Shown: piece by piece, positions 56,007 to 64,000 of the stretch
How the letters are laid out: the number at the start of each line of letters is the position of its first letter
Position numbering within the stretch: the stretch's first letter is position 1
Source of the DNA: Shewanella gelidimarina
GTDB lineage: Bacteria; Pseudomonadota; Gammaproteobacteria; Enterobacterales; Shewanellaceae
Reading direction: 5' to 3'
Length of the DNA: 64,000 bases
NCBI RefSeq assembly: GCF_023283945.1
Contig: NZ_JAKIKW010000004.1
Coordinates: 124,001 to 188,000, forward strand
Program-made: the position numbers and the translations under genes
The notes under the pieces: generated by a model
Told to the model about the DNA's origin: nothing
The model's input: only the letters and a program-made list of their open reading frames with translations
Databases searched by the model: none

Positions 56007-58511
56007 GTGACTTCATTACCCATTCAAACGTTACTACAGCCGATCCGAGCCGCCTTTAATCAGTGTAATCAAATTATACTTGAGGCGCCGACAGGTGCGG
56101 GAAAATCAACAGCATTACCACTGGCAATGCTGGATTGGGATGAAATTGACGGCAAGATTTTAATGCTAGAGCCGCGCAGAGTCGCGGCGCGTAATGTCGC
56201 CCAGTTTATTGCCTCCAAGCGGGGTTGCGTGCTCGGCAGCGAAGTGGGTTATCGGGTGCGAGGTGAATCAAAGGTCAGCCGTGATACTCGCTTAGAAATT
56301 GTCACCGAAGGCGTACTCACTCGCATGATCCAGCGTGACCCTGAACTCACTGGGATCGCACTGGTTATTTTCGATGAGATCCACGAACGCCATCTCACCA
56401 CCGATCTCGGCTTGGCGCTGGCATTGGAGATCCAGTCGAGTTTTCGCGAAGATTTAAAAATACTGGCGATGTCAGCAACCTTGTCGGGGTTACCACTTGC
56501 GAAACTCATGCCTGATGCTGCCACGCTGAGCAGTGAAGGCCGCAGTTTTCCGGTCTTGCAAAGCTATCGTGCCGCGCCAGTACAATCTTTATGGCTAGAT
56601 CATATGGCAAAAGTGATTCTTGAGGCGTTAGCGTCGCAAACGACAGGTTCTTTACTGGCATTTTTACCCGGGCAAGGTGAGATCAGAAGATTACAAAACC
56701 TGCTCGCGTCTCGTTTGGACCCCGTTAAATTTAGCATCTGTCCTTTATATGGCAGCTTGCCTGCCAAGGCGCAAGATCAGGCGATTGCACCGCCAGCCAC
56801 TGGAATACGAAAAGTGGTACTGGCCACCAACGTTGCCGAATCGAGTTTGACCATTGAAGGCATAACGCAAGTGGTCGATTCTGGTTATAAACGACAAGCC
56901 AGTTTTAACCCTAGAACGGGGGGCACAAGACTGTCGCTTAAACGGATAAGTCAGGCCTCTGCAGCGCAGCGTAGTGGCCGTGCCGGGCGTTTAATGGCAG
57001 GTTTTAGCACTCGACTCTGGAGCCAAGAAGAGCACGGGCGACTGATCCAGGCCGATGAGCCCGAGATAGTCCACACCGACCTCATCTCGATGGTGCTTGA
57101 TGGCGCCTATTGGGGCGTTAAGTCCCTAAAAGAACTCCCCATGCTGACACTGCCATCCAAGGCTAATGAGAATATCAGTTGGCAGTTACTCACATCCCTT
57201 GAAATGGTAGACAACAAACGCGTTATCACCGCTCATGGCAGGGCGGCTTACGAGTTGGGATGCCAGCCGCGTTTAGCGCATATGTTGTTGAAGGCTAAAA
57301 GCTTATCAGCGCAAAATCGTGACGATGATTTAGCAATACTGGCGTGCATTATTGCGGGCACATTAGAGTCTAGAGGTCGCAGCCGCAAAGGCTGTGATAT
57401 TAGCCATTATTTTGCTGAAGCATTAGCCTCTGAATCAGCAAAACAGATCCGGCAATGGCTCAAAACCTTGGGGCTTAACACGGGTTCAACTCACGCACTT
57501 ACCACTGTGGCGCGTCAGGCATCGAGTGATGATATTGCACTGTTGTTGGCGTTTGCTTATCCAGACAGAGTCGCTAAGCAGCGCGGAGTGAGCGGTTACC
57601 AACTTGCAAGCGGTTCAGGTGTTGAACTGGCCGCCGATGATGCACTCTCTGGGCAAGCTTGGTTAGTGATTGCAGACTTTCAAGAAACTGAGGGCCGCAG
57701 CCACGGTAAAGTTTATCTCGCTTGCGCGTTGAATGAACAATTATTGGCTGATCAATTGTCCGGTTTAGTTGAAACCATAGAATATTGTGGTTGGGATGAC
57801 AGTAAAGGCCGCTTCTTTGCTGAAACACAGCGAAAAGTGGGACAAATTTTACTGAGTAAAGCGCCGATAAAGAATCTCGACAAGCGGCTTATTAAAAATG
57901 CCATTGTGGAACAAATCAGCCTTAACGGTCTTGGGTTGCTTAAGTTTGATGAGCGTATTGAGCAGTTACGCTATCGAGTGGCTATCGCCGCCAATTTGGA
58001 TACGTCGCACCAGTGGCCATTACTTGATGATGATACGTTAATCGCTCAGTTAGATGACTGGCTTAAACCCTATTTAGATGATGTGCGCAATTTGACGCAA
58101 TTGCAGCAAGTCGATTGCTACACGCTACTGCTAAACCAAATGCCGTGGGCTACTCAAAAGCACCTTGAGACTTTATTGCCGACCAAGTGGCTTATGGCAA
58201 CAGGCACCCATGCCAAGATTGAATATGATGCCGATGGGCGTGGACGCTTAAGCGTTAGACTGCAAGAGGCCTTAGGCATGCAGGAAAGCCCTAAACTGGC
58301 GCAGGGAAAGTTAGTGGTCACTATGGAGTTGTTGTCGCCCGCTAGGCGACCTTTGGCCTTGACTGCCGATCTCGCCAGTTTTTGGCAAGGTCCTTATGAT
58401 CACGTTAAGAAAGAGATGAAAGGTCGGTATCCACGCCACCTGTGGCCAGATGATCCGGCTAATACTCAGCCGACTAAATTTACCAAGAAGAAGACATTCG
58501 CCCAAAAGTAG
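56007..58511 (+). CDS. hrpB: ATP-dependent helicase HrpB
   Basis: An 834-residue DEAH-type RNA helicase. Walker A is APTGAGKSTALPLAML, motif II is IFDEIHERHLTTDLGLAL, motif III SATL; NVAESSLTIEGITQVVDSG and AQRSGRAGRLMAG are motifs V and VI. The C-terminal part (about 450-834) matches the HrpB family in length and ends with the typical basic segment (RYPRHLWPDDPANTQPTKFT). Start is GTG 56007 with a weak ribosome-binding site. Cellular role is poorly defined. A repeat block follows. Confidence 0.92.
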   Translation: MTSLPIQTLLQPIRAAFNQCNQIILEAPTGAGKSTALPLAMLDWDEIDGKILMLEPRRVAARNVAQFIASKRGCVLGSEVGYRVRGESKVSRDTRLEIVTEGVLTRMIQRDPELTGIALVIFDEIHERHLTTDLGLALALEIQSSFREDLKILAMSATLSGLPLAKLMPDAATLSSEGRSFPVLQSYRAAPVQSLWLDHMAKVILEALASQTTGSLLAFLPGQGEIRRLQNLLASRLDPVKFSICPLYGSLPAKAQDQAIAPPATGIRKVVLATNVAESSLTIEGITQVVDSGYKRQASFNPRTGGTRLSLKRISQASAAQRSGRAGRLMAGFSTRLWSQEEHGRLIQADEPEIVHTDLISMVLDGAYWGVKSLKELPMLTLPSKANENISWQLLTSLEMVDNKRVITAHGRAAYELGCQPRLAHMLLKAKSLSAQNRDDDLAILACIIAGTLESRGRSRKGCDISHYFAEALASESAKQIRQWLKTLGLNTGSTHALTTVARQASSDDIALLLAFAYPDRVAKQRGVSGYQLASGSGVELAADDALSGQAWLVIADFQETEGRSHGKVYLACALNEQLLADQLSGLVETIEYCGWDDSKGRFFAETQRKVGQILLSKAPIKNLDKRLIKNAIVEQISLNGLGLLKFDERIEQLRYRVAIAANLDTSHQWPLLDDDTLIAQLDDWLKPYLDDVRNLTQLQQVDCYTLLLNQMPWATQKHLETLLPTKWLMATGTHAKIEYDADGRGRLSVRLQEALGMQESPKLAQGKLVVTMELLSPARRPLALTADLASFWQGPYDHVKKEMKGRYPRHLWPDDPANTQPTKFTKKKTFAQK

Positions 58512-58589
58512 TTTGGTTCGATTGGGTTTAGGTTTAGTTAGTGGTGCCTCTGGAATGACGATAAATGTGAGTTCGACTATTTCACAGCT

Positions 58590-59578
58590 GAGAATATCAA
58601 GCAGCGCTTGACCAAGGTCGTGGCGCTTCGCCCACACGGCTCTGTGAGCTTTAAGATATCAAACTTCGTTTGATAAAGGTCGTGAGCTTCCAGCTCACAC
58701 TCGGCCAAAAGGGGATCAACAGCAATCCCCTCTTGACCCATTCTTTCATAAAGAGTCCCGTGCCGCCCCGACGAAGTTGTTGATCCTCATGCTCCAATAA
58801 AAATCGCCTAACGGCTCAGATGGGACATTCATGTCCCCCCGAGCCTGAACCATCATCTGATAGGCAGGATGCCTGAATGTCTTGAAGTGCATGGATGCAC
58901 GGGAAAGACCTTGATGGTTCTACGGCAATCTTAAAACTAAGAGTTATCTACGCACTTCGGCAACTCCGATGGGGAATGGGTGTTTTCTGTTGGTTTTGCG
59001 GAGCGGTGACTTTTACATTCTTAAATTGAAAACTCATAAGCCGGATGATTGCGCTTTTATAACCCAGTGTAGATGCGGCCGTGACCGTCCATGACATGGA
59101 CGTCATGGCCGAGCTTCCATGGACGGACTTGCAGCGTGTCACGGCAGTGTCTGCACATGCGCTGGCCGCAGGCCATTGGAACCACAAATACATCAAGCTG
59201 CGCTTGATCAAGGTCGTGGCGCTTCGCCCACACCCGAGCCTGAACCATCATCTGATAGGCAGGATGCCTGAATGCCTTGAAGTGCATGGATGCACGGGAA
59301 AGACCTTGATGGTTCTACGGCAATCTTAAAACTAAGGGTTATCTACGCACTTCGGCAACTCCGATGGGGAATGGGTGTTTTCTGTTGGTTTTGCGGACAG
59401 TGGTTTTTACATTCTTAAATTGAAAACTCATAAGCCGGATGATTGCGCTTTTATAACCCAGTGTAGATGCGGCCGTGACCGTCCATGACATGGAGGTCAT
59501 GGCCGAGCTTCCATGGACGGACTTGCAGCGTGTCACGGGAGTGTCTGCACATACGCCGACCGCAGGTCATTGGAACCA
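58590..59578. repeat. Repeat block downstream of hrpB with a 344-bp tandem duplication
   Basis: Two nearly identical copies, 58841-59184 and 59236-59578, differ by a handful of bases and are separated by a 51-base ATCAAGCTGCGCTTGA-GGCGCTTCGCCC module, itself a copy of one at 58597-58640. Both contain the AGGCAGGATGCCT, GTGCATGGATGCAC, CTTCGGCAACTCCGATGGGG and CCATGACATGGACGTCATGG modules that also make up the block at 14740-15600. No gene is supported. Confidence 0.88.
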
Positions 59579-59712
59579 TTAGATATAACTGGGGACTCAA
59601 TATTGAATAATACACAAAGAGTAAATCCGGCCATTAGGCATCGATAATTTTGTAACATTCTAGCAGGCAACAACCCCGCCGAATAACTCCTAACCCGTTT
59701 GGTTAATGACTC

Positions 59713-60654
59713 TTAACCTTCTTGGTTAAAGACTTCATTAAACACTGTTTTTAACAGCTCAATTTTACTGGTCTCTCGTGGATTGTGTTTGGACACCATC
59801 GATAAGCTGAATTGATAACTGGCACTTTCACGGTGAATAATCTTCAGTTGGTTGGCTGCTAACTCTTGTTCAATGTAACTGAGCGGCAAATACCCTATAT
59901 AGCAGCCAGATAGGATTAAGGTTTTACGAGTATCAAACTGATAGGCTTTGGCTGACAAATTTAGCTGTTTTAACTGCTCCTTTCCATCTGAATCTATATC
60001 GATCCCTGGGTGGATGGCGGGTGTTTGCGCTAACATCTCGGCACTGATCTCGTCATCGCTGAGCGGGAAAAATGCATGTGTGTGACTACAGCAAAGGTAG
60101 ATTGGTTCATTGTAAATGGTTTGGTAATCGAGCCCTTCGACCTGCTGATAACTGGGCAGTAAACCGATATGCGCTTTCTCTTTAAGTAGGCATTTTTCAA
60201 TATGCTTAAGGGCTTCATTGTCGAGTACAAGGTGCAGTTGTGGTTGGGTGGTATGGATCCTTCTCACCACTTCGGCTAGCTGTAATTGCATTCTAGAATC
60301 GAGTTGATCGGCACAGAGTATAATCAATTCACCACTAAGTTCTTCTCCTAAGTTATTAATGAGTCTAGAAAAATCATTTAAAGAATCAAATAACTCGATA
60401 CAAGCATGATATACCGCCTGACCATCTTCTGTTAACGCAAAACCCCCGCGACCTCGGCTGCATAACTTGAGCTTCATTCGGCTTTCGAGGTTTGACATGT
60501 GCACGCTAATCGTTGAGCGGGTCACACCCAGTTCCACTTCCGATGCGGAGAACCCACCGTTTTCAACCACCGTTCTGAAAATACGCAGTAAACGTAGATC
60601 ATATTCAGTAACCGCTTTTGGAATGATGGAGCTTTTATGCGTCGTCTTAATCAA
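59713..60654 (-). CDS. LysR-family transcriptional regulator
   Basis: A 313-residue regulator. N-terminal winged helix-turn-helix: DLRLLRIFRTVVENGGFSAS and TRSTISVHMSNLESRMKLKL; the rest is the substrate-binding domain (ELIILCADQLDSRMQLQLAE, HIGLLPSYQQVEGLDYQTIY). The start is TTG 60654 with AGGTGA five bases upstream. It is divergent from gabD, with a perfect palindrome between them, so it is most likely the regulator of gabDT. The effector is unknown; GABA or succinic semialdehyde are plausible. Confidence 0.88.
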   Translation of the reverse strand: MIKTTHKSSIIPKAVTEYDLRLLRIFRTVVENGGFSASEVELGVTRSTISVHMSNLESRMKLKLCSRGRGGFALTEDGQAVYHACIELFDSLNDFSRLINNLGEELSGELIILCADQLDSRMQLQLAEVVRRIHTTQPQLHLVLDNEALKHIEKCLLKEKAHIGLLPSYQQVEGLDYQTIYNEPIYLCCSHTHAFFPLSDDEISAEMLAQTPAIHPGIDIDSDGKEQLKQLNLSAKAYQFDTRKTLILSGCYIGYLPLSYIEQELAANQLKIIHRESASYQFSLSMVSKHNPRETSKIELLKTVFNEVFNQEG

Positions 60655-60732
60655 ATTATCACCTACAGAAATACAATGTTTGATGGCGGTAAAACATAAG
60701 GTTTATTGTTTTGTATTTAACCTGAGTTAATT

Positions 60733-60749
60733 TTGCTATTCAATAGCAA
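60733..60749. promoter_or_regulatory. Palindromic operator candidate between the LysR gene and gabD
   Basis: TTGCTATT-C-AATAGCAA is a perfect 17-base palindrome, centred about 90 bases from each start codon in the divergent region. The size fits a LysR-type (T-N11-A) site. Confidence 0.55.
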
Positions 60750-60828
60750 TATGAATTTTTAGTATCCGTTTCATCTTTAATGAACAAACGGGTGCCACCA
60801 TCAGATGAAACAGCCCGCTGGAGTGATT

Positions 60829-62286
60829 ATGCAACAAGTTAACGATTCTGGATTAGTTAAGCTCAGCTCATACATTAACGGTCAATGGATTGAAGGGGCT
60901 ACGCGTTTTGATGTTATCAACCCAGCCAATGATCAAGTCGTGGCACAAGTCAGTAATGCCGGTATTGAAGAGACTGAAGCGGCGGTATTAGCGGCCAAAA
61001 AAGCGCTGCCTGCTTGGTCTAAAAAGTCAGCGAATGAACGCGCGGCTATCATGCGTCGTTGGTTTAATCTGATGATGGAAAGCCAAGACGATCTCGGTCG
61101 AATATTGACGTTGGAGCAAGGCAAGCCCTTAGCAGAAGCAAAAGGTGAAATCGCCTATGGCGCCGCCTTTATTGATTGGTTCGCCGAAGAGGGGAAACGT
61201 GTTTATGGCGATACCATTCCTGGGCCTGCGGGTGATAAGCGCATCATAGTGATCAAGCAGCCAGTTGGTGTTGTAGCCTCTATTACACCTTGGAACTTTC
61301 CTAATGCCATGATTGCGCGTAAAGCGGCGGCGGCACTCGCTGCAGGTTGTACTTTTGTGGTGCGTCCATCACCTATTACACCGTTATCAGCACTGGCGAT
61401 GGCAGAGCTTGCAGCGCGAGCAGGTGTGCCTGCAGGTGTACTGAATGTTGTGGTGGGTGAAGATGCTGTCGGTATGGGAAAAGTGCTGACTCAGCACCCC
61501 GACGTTGCCAAGTTTACCTTCACGGGCTCGACTGCTGTGGGCAAAATATTGATGACACAAGCGGCGAGCACAGTGAAAAAAGTCTCGATGGAGTTAGGGG
61601 GCAATGCACCTTTTATTGTCTTTGATGACGCCGATATCGATGCCGCAGTGCAAGGCGCACTCATTTCCAAATACCGCAATGCCGGACAGACATGTGTGTG
61701 CACCAACCGTATTTTGCTGCAACAGAGCATAGCGCAAGAGTTTACCGATAAGTTTGCTAGCGCAGTGGCTAAACTTAAGAGCGGTGATGGATTTACAGAG
61801 GGCGTCAATTTAGGCCCGATGATCTCATCACAAGCGGTGGCAGGCGTCCATAAACTGGTGGAAGACACTATCGCAGCGGGTGCCAAGCTCATTGCTGGAG
61901 GCAAACGTGGCGCTGCAGGTAATAACTTCTATGAACCCACCATTTTAACCGGCGTGACCAATGACATGCCATTGGCCAATAATGAAATTTTCGGGCCTGT
62001 AACACCGATTATCACATTTGATACCGAAGAAGAGGCTATCGCACTGGCCAATGACACTGAGTACGGCTTAGCGGCGTATTTCTATTCTAGAGACATTGGC
62101 CGAGTATGGCGTGTCGGTGAAGGATTGGAGTATGGCATGGTCGGTGTCAACGAAGGCATCATCTCCAATGCCGCGGCGCCGTTTGGTGGTGTTAAGCAAT
62201 CGGGTAATGGTCGTGAAGGTTCTAAGTATGGTCTAGATGACTATATGGAAATTAAATACCTTTGTATGGGTGGTTTAGATCGTTAA
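60829..62286 (+). CDS. gabD: Succinate-semialdehyde dehydrogenase
   Basis: A 485-residue NAD(P)+-dependent aldehyde dehydrogenase that oxidises succinic semialdehyde to succinate. Seen: ASITPWNFPNAMIARK, the glycine turn FTGSTAVGKIL, the Glu motif VSMELGGNAPFIVFDDADID and the catalytic Cys in RNAGQTCVCTNRIL. ATG 60829 is supported by GGAG five bases upstream. The pairing with gabT and the divergent LysR gene support the GABA shunt. Its last 15 codons are the first unit of a 45-bp tandem array that continues beyond the stop. Confidence 0.93.
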   Translation: MQQVNDSGLVKLSSYINGQWIEGATRFDVINPANDQVVAQVSNAGIEETEAAVLAAKKALPAWSKKSANERAAIMRRWFNLMMESQDDLGRILTLEQGKPLAEAKGEIAYGAAFIDWFAEEGKRVYGDTIPGPAGDKRIIVIKQPVGVVASITPWNFPNAMIARKAAAALAAGCTFVVRPSPITPLSALAMAELAARAGVPAGVLNVVVGEDAVGMGKVLTQHPDVAKFTFTGSTAVGKILMTQAASTVKKVSMELGGNAPFIVFDDADIDAAVQGALISKYRNAGQTCVCTNRILLQQSIAQEFTDKFASAVAKLKSGDGFTEGVNLGPMISSQAVAGVHKLVEDTIAAGAKLIAGGKRGAAGNNFYEPTILTGVTNDMPLANNEIFGPVTPIITFDTEEEAIALANDTEYGLAAYFYSRDIGRVWRVGEGLEYGMVGVNEGIISNAAAPFGGVKQSGNGREGSKYGLDDYMEIKYLCMGGLDR

Positions 62287-62469
62287 TTAATGACAATCAA
62301 ATATCAGTGTATGGGTGGTTTAGACCGTTAATTAATGGAAGTTGAACATCAGTGTATAGCTGATTTAGGCCGTTAATTTATGGAAGTTGAACATCAGTGT
62401 ATAGCTGATTTAGACGGTTAATGAATGGAAATTAAATATCAGTGTATAGCTGGTTTAGACCGCTAGCAG
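62245..62469 (+). repeat. 45-bp tandem array copied from the 3' end of gabD (5 units)
   Basis: Units start at 62245 (inside gabD), 62290, 62335, 62380 and 62425, an exact 45-base period. Each translates in the same frame as a version of MEIKYLCMGGLDR followed by a stop: for example MTIKYQCMGGLDR and MEVEHQCIADLGR. The third and fourth units are most alike. The array fills the space between gabD and gabT. Confidence 0.95.
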
Positions 62470-62512
62470 TAAGGATTTAATTTTTAACGGCTTTGATAAT
62501 AGGATGATGGTA

Positions 62513-63793
62513 ATGACAAACAGTGGCTTACAAGATAGAAAAGTGAAGGTTATCGCACGTGGTCAAGGTAATGCCTACCCGGTGTATGTGGACCGGGCAC
62601 TGAATGCTGAGCTTTGGGATGTCGAAGGTAAGCGTTATATTGATTTTGGTACCGGTATTGCCGTCTGTAATACCGGTCATAGTCATCCTAAAGTGGTGGC
62701 AGCAGTCAAGGCCCAGCTTGATAAGTTTAGTCACACTTGTGTGATGATCAATCCTTATGAATCAGCCGTTGAGCTGGCAGAAAAGCTGACAGAATTAGCG
62801 CCAGGGGACAGTGATAAAAAAGCCATATTTGTCACCACGGGTGCGGAGGCGGTTGAAAACTGCGTCAAAATTGCCAGAGCCCATACTGGCCGCCGTGGCG
62901 TGATCGCCTTTAATTGTGGCTTTCATGGGCGGACTAATTTGACCATGGCGCTGACGGGCAAAATTAGCCCTTATAAACATCTATTTGGTCCGTTTCCTGG
63001 TGATATTTACCACGCGCCTTTTCCAATGGCTTTTCATGATGTGTCGGTTAAAGAGTCACTCAAAGCGTTAGATAACTTGTTTAAAGTCGATATTGCCCCA
63101 AGCGATGTCGCGGCGATTATTGTCGAGCCAGTTCAAGGCGAAGGGGGTTTTTATGTCGCCCCGGCAGCATTTTTACAGGCGTTACGTGACTTGTGCGATC
63201 AACATGGCATCGTGCTGATTGCCGATGAGATCCAAACTGGATTTGGTCGTACTGGCAAGATGTTCAGTTTTGAACATGCCAAGGTTGAACCCGACTTGAT
63301 CACTATGGCCAAAGGCATTGCCGGTGGTTTTCCTATTGCTGCGGTTGTCGGTAAGAGTGAGATCATGGATGCTCCTTTACCGGGCGGTCTGGGTGGCACT
63401 TACGGTGGCTCTCCTGTTGGCTGCGTTGCGGCACTTGCTGTGCTTGAGATCATTGAAGAGCAAAACCTGGTTCAGCGCTCAGATCAGATAGGCCAAATTT
63501 TCAATGAACAGCTAACGTTACTGCAATCAAGCTATCCTCATTTGATTGGTGAAGTGCGAAATCAAGGCGCTATGATTGCCATCGAGTTGGTGAGCCATGG
63601 TGACAGCGAACAGCCTAATTCCGCGCTGACACAAGCGATTATTGCTAAGGCTGCAGAGCATGGATTGATCCTGCTTGCCTGTGGGTTTTATGGCAACGTG
63701 ATCCGTTTTTTACCTGCGTTGACGATATCTGATGAGTTGATCTATGAAGGGTTAAGCAACTTTACTGAGTTGTTTAGTGAATTAGCAGATTAG
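62513..63793 (+). CDS. gabT: 4-aminobutyrate aminotransferase
   Basis: A 426-residue PLP enzyme that converts GABA and 2-oxoglutarate to succinic semialdehyde and glutamate. YIDFGTGIAVCNTGHSHPKV, the GAEAVENCVKIARAHTGRRG block, VIVEPVQGEGGFYVAP-like segment and the PLP Lys in ITMAKGIAGGFPIAAVVGK match GabT. ATG 62513 is chosen because AGGA (62501-62504) is eight bases upstream; two earlier ATGs overlap that site. Its product is the substrate of GabD encoded upstream. Confidence 0.93.
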   Translation: MTNSGLQDRKVKVIARGQGNAYPVYVDRALNAELWDVEGKRYIDFGTGIAVCNTGHSHPKVVAAVKAQLDKFSHTCVMINPYESAVELAEKLTELAPGDSDKKAIFVTTGAEAVENCVKIARAHTGRRGVIAFNCGFHGRTNLTMALTGKISPYKHLFGPFPGDIYHAPFPMAFHDVSVKESLKALDNLFKVDIAPSDVAAIIVEPVQGEGGFYVAPAAFLQALRDLCDQHGIVLIADEIQTGFGRTGKMFSFEHAKVEPDLITMAKGIAGGFPIAAVVGKSEIMDAPLPGGLGGTYGGSPVGCVAALAVLEIIEEQNLVQRSDQIGQIFNEQLTLLQSSYPHLIGEVRNQGAMIAIELVSHGDSEQPNSALTQAIIAKAAEHGLILLACGFYGNVIRFLPALTISDELIYEGLSNFTELFSELAD

Positions 63794-63811
63794 CCAAGTG
63801 ACTTGAACTAC

Positions 63812-63850
63812 AGAACTTGGCGGATCAGCTCTGCCAAGTTCTACTTTTTT
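63812..63850 (+). terminator. Terminator after gabT
   Basis: AGAACTTGGC pairs with GCCAAGTTCT across an 11-base loop and is followed by AC and a T run. Confidence 0.85.
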
Positions 63851-64000
63851 AACACTGTCCCCCGCCACGGCATTGATCATCTATGCTTGCATTTGTTACG
63901 CCGCCGAATAAATTGAACGGCGCGACTATTTTTTGATTAAAAAGGTTTACCATAGAGCTAAATTTAGTGTTGTCTAAAAGGCTATTAACAAATGAGTCAA

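Noticed and set aside
58948..59536. Open frames with the repeated RCKSVHGSSAMTSMSWTVTA-type peptide
   Set aside because: They are the two copies of the 344-bp duplication translated; the same DNA modules appear elsewhere out of frame, so it is repeat DNA.
58841..59578. Integron-like cassette array
   Set aside because: No integrase gene, no attC-type sites and no cassette genes; the similarity is only in modular repetition.
63993..64000. Possible gene start (ATGAGTCAA) at the right edge
   Set aside because: Only three codons are visible and there is no clear ribosome-binding site, so nothing can be said about it.

Overview
The window looks like a chromosomal segment of a marine gammaproteobacterium, almost certainly Shewanella or a close relative. 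The reasons are the protein content (an ExeM-type secreted nuclease with a GlyGly-CTERM tail, an S46 dipeptidyl-peptidase, an NhaC-type transporter under MetJ-like boxes, a MipA/DUF3019/two-component cluster, PepB), the gene order serA / YjdF-like / CsgD-like and exeM / hotdog thioesterase / catalase / Mn exporter / tyrosine permease / S46 peptidase, and the moderate GC content. I saw no rRNA or tRNA genes, CRISPR array, prophage or complete insertion sequence. Most of the window is ordinary core chromosome; the unusual material is between and just behind the genes.

Layout. 1-1.9 kb: 5' end of serA (minus), a membrane protein and a CsgD-like regulator. 2-14.6 kb: exeM, a MenI-like thioesterase, a small membrane protein, katB with a 17-codon upstream reading frame, a 40-unit 15-bp tandem array, the Mn2+ exporter gene with a yybP-ykoY riboswitch interrupted by a MITE, a tyrosine permease and an S46 peptidase. 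14.7-15.6 kb: hairpin-rich repeat block. 15.7-24.1 kb: YfaZ-like outer membrane protein, lipoprotein, VirK-like protein, a minus-strand MipA-DUF3019-response regulator-kinase operon, an RluF-like pseudouridine synthase and a membrane protein. 24.2-28.4 kb: a MetT-type transporter and MetY, each with MetJ-like boxes. 28.6-37.9 kb: diguanylate cyclase, porin, SIMPL protein, BluB, DcuB, SulP plus universal stress protein. 38-42.5 kb: mpl-ubiX-hpt and a YadG/YadH ABC exporter. 42.6-50.7 kb: a minus-strand block with small proteins, panC-panB, folK-pcnB, gluQ-dksA and sfsA. 50.8-59.6 kb: repeat-rich segment with pepB, an unusual wHTH-membrane-receiver protein, thpR and hrpB. 59.7-64 kb: LysR regulator divergent from gabD-gabT.

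How genes work together: panB and panC are two steps of pantothenate synthesis; folK (folate) overlaps pcnB (RNA polyadenylation) by one base; gluQ (tRNA modification) and dksA (stringent response) are adjacent; gabD and gabT complete the GABA shunt. The MetJ-like boxes link the transporter at 24.7 kb to methionine supply.

Most notable observations: (1) a Mn2+ riboswitch split by a 265-bp inverted-repeat element placed inside one of its hairpin arms; (2) a single-pass ToxR-like protein whose receiver-like domain is predicted to be periplasmic; (3) tandem copies of gene 3' ends, with the last 15 codons of gabD repeated four more times at an exact 45-bp period and the last 18 codons of a DUF4144-like gene repeated once; (4) a 600-bp array of 15-bp units between katB and the exporter; (5) two MITE families with three copies each, found as neighbouring pairs at two loci; (6) pcnB apparently starting at a rare AUU codon, as in E. 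coli. Start sites were chosen by eye from ribosome-binding sites and family length; no database search was possible.
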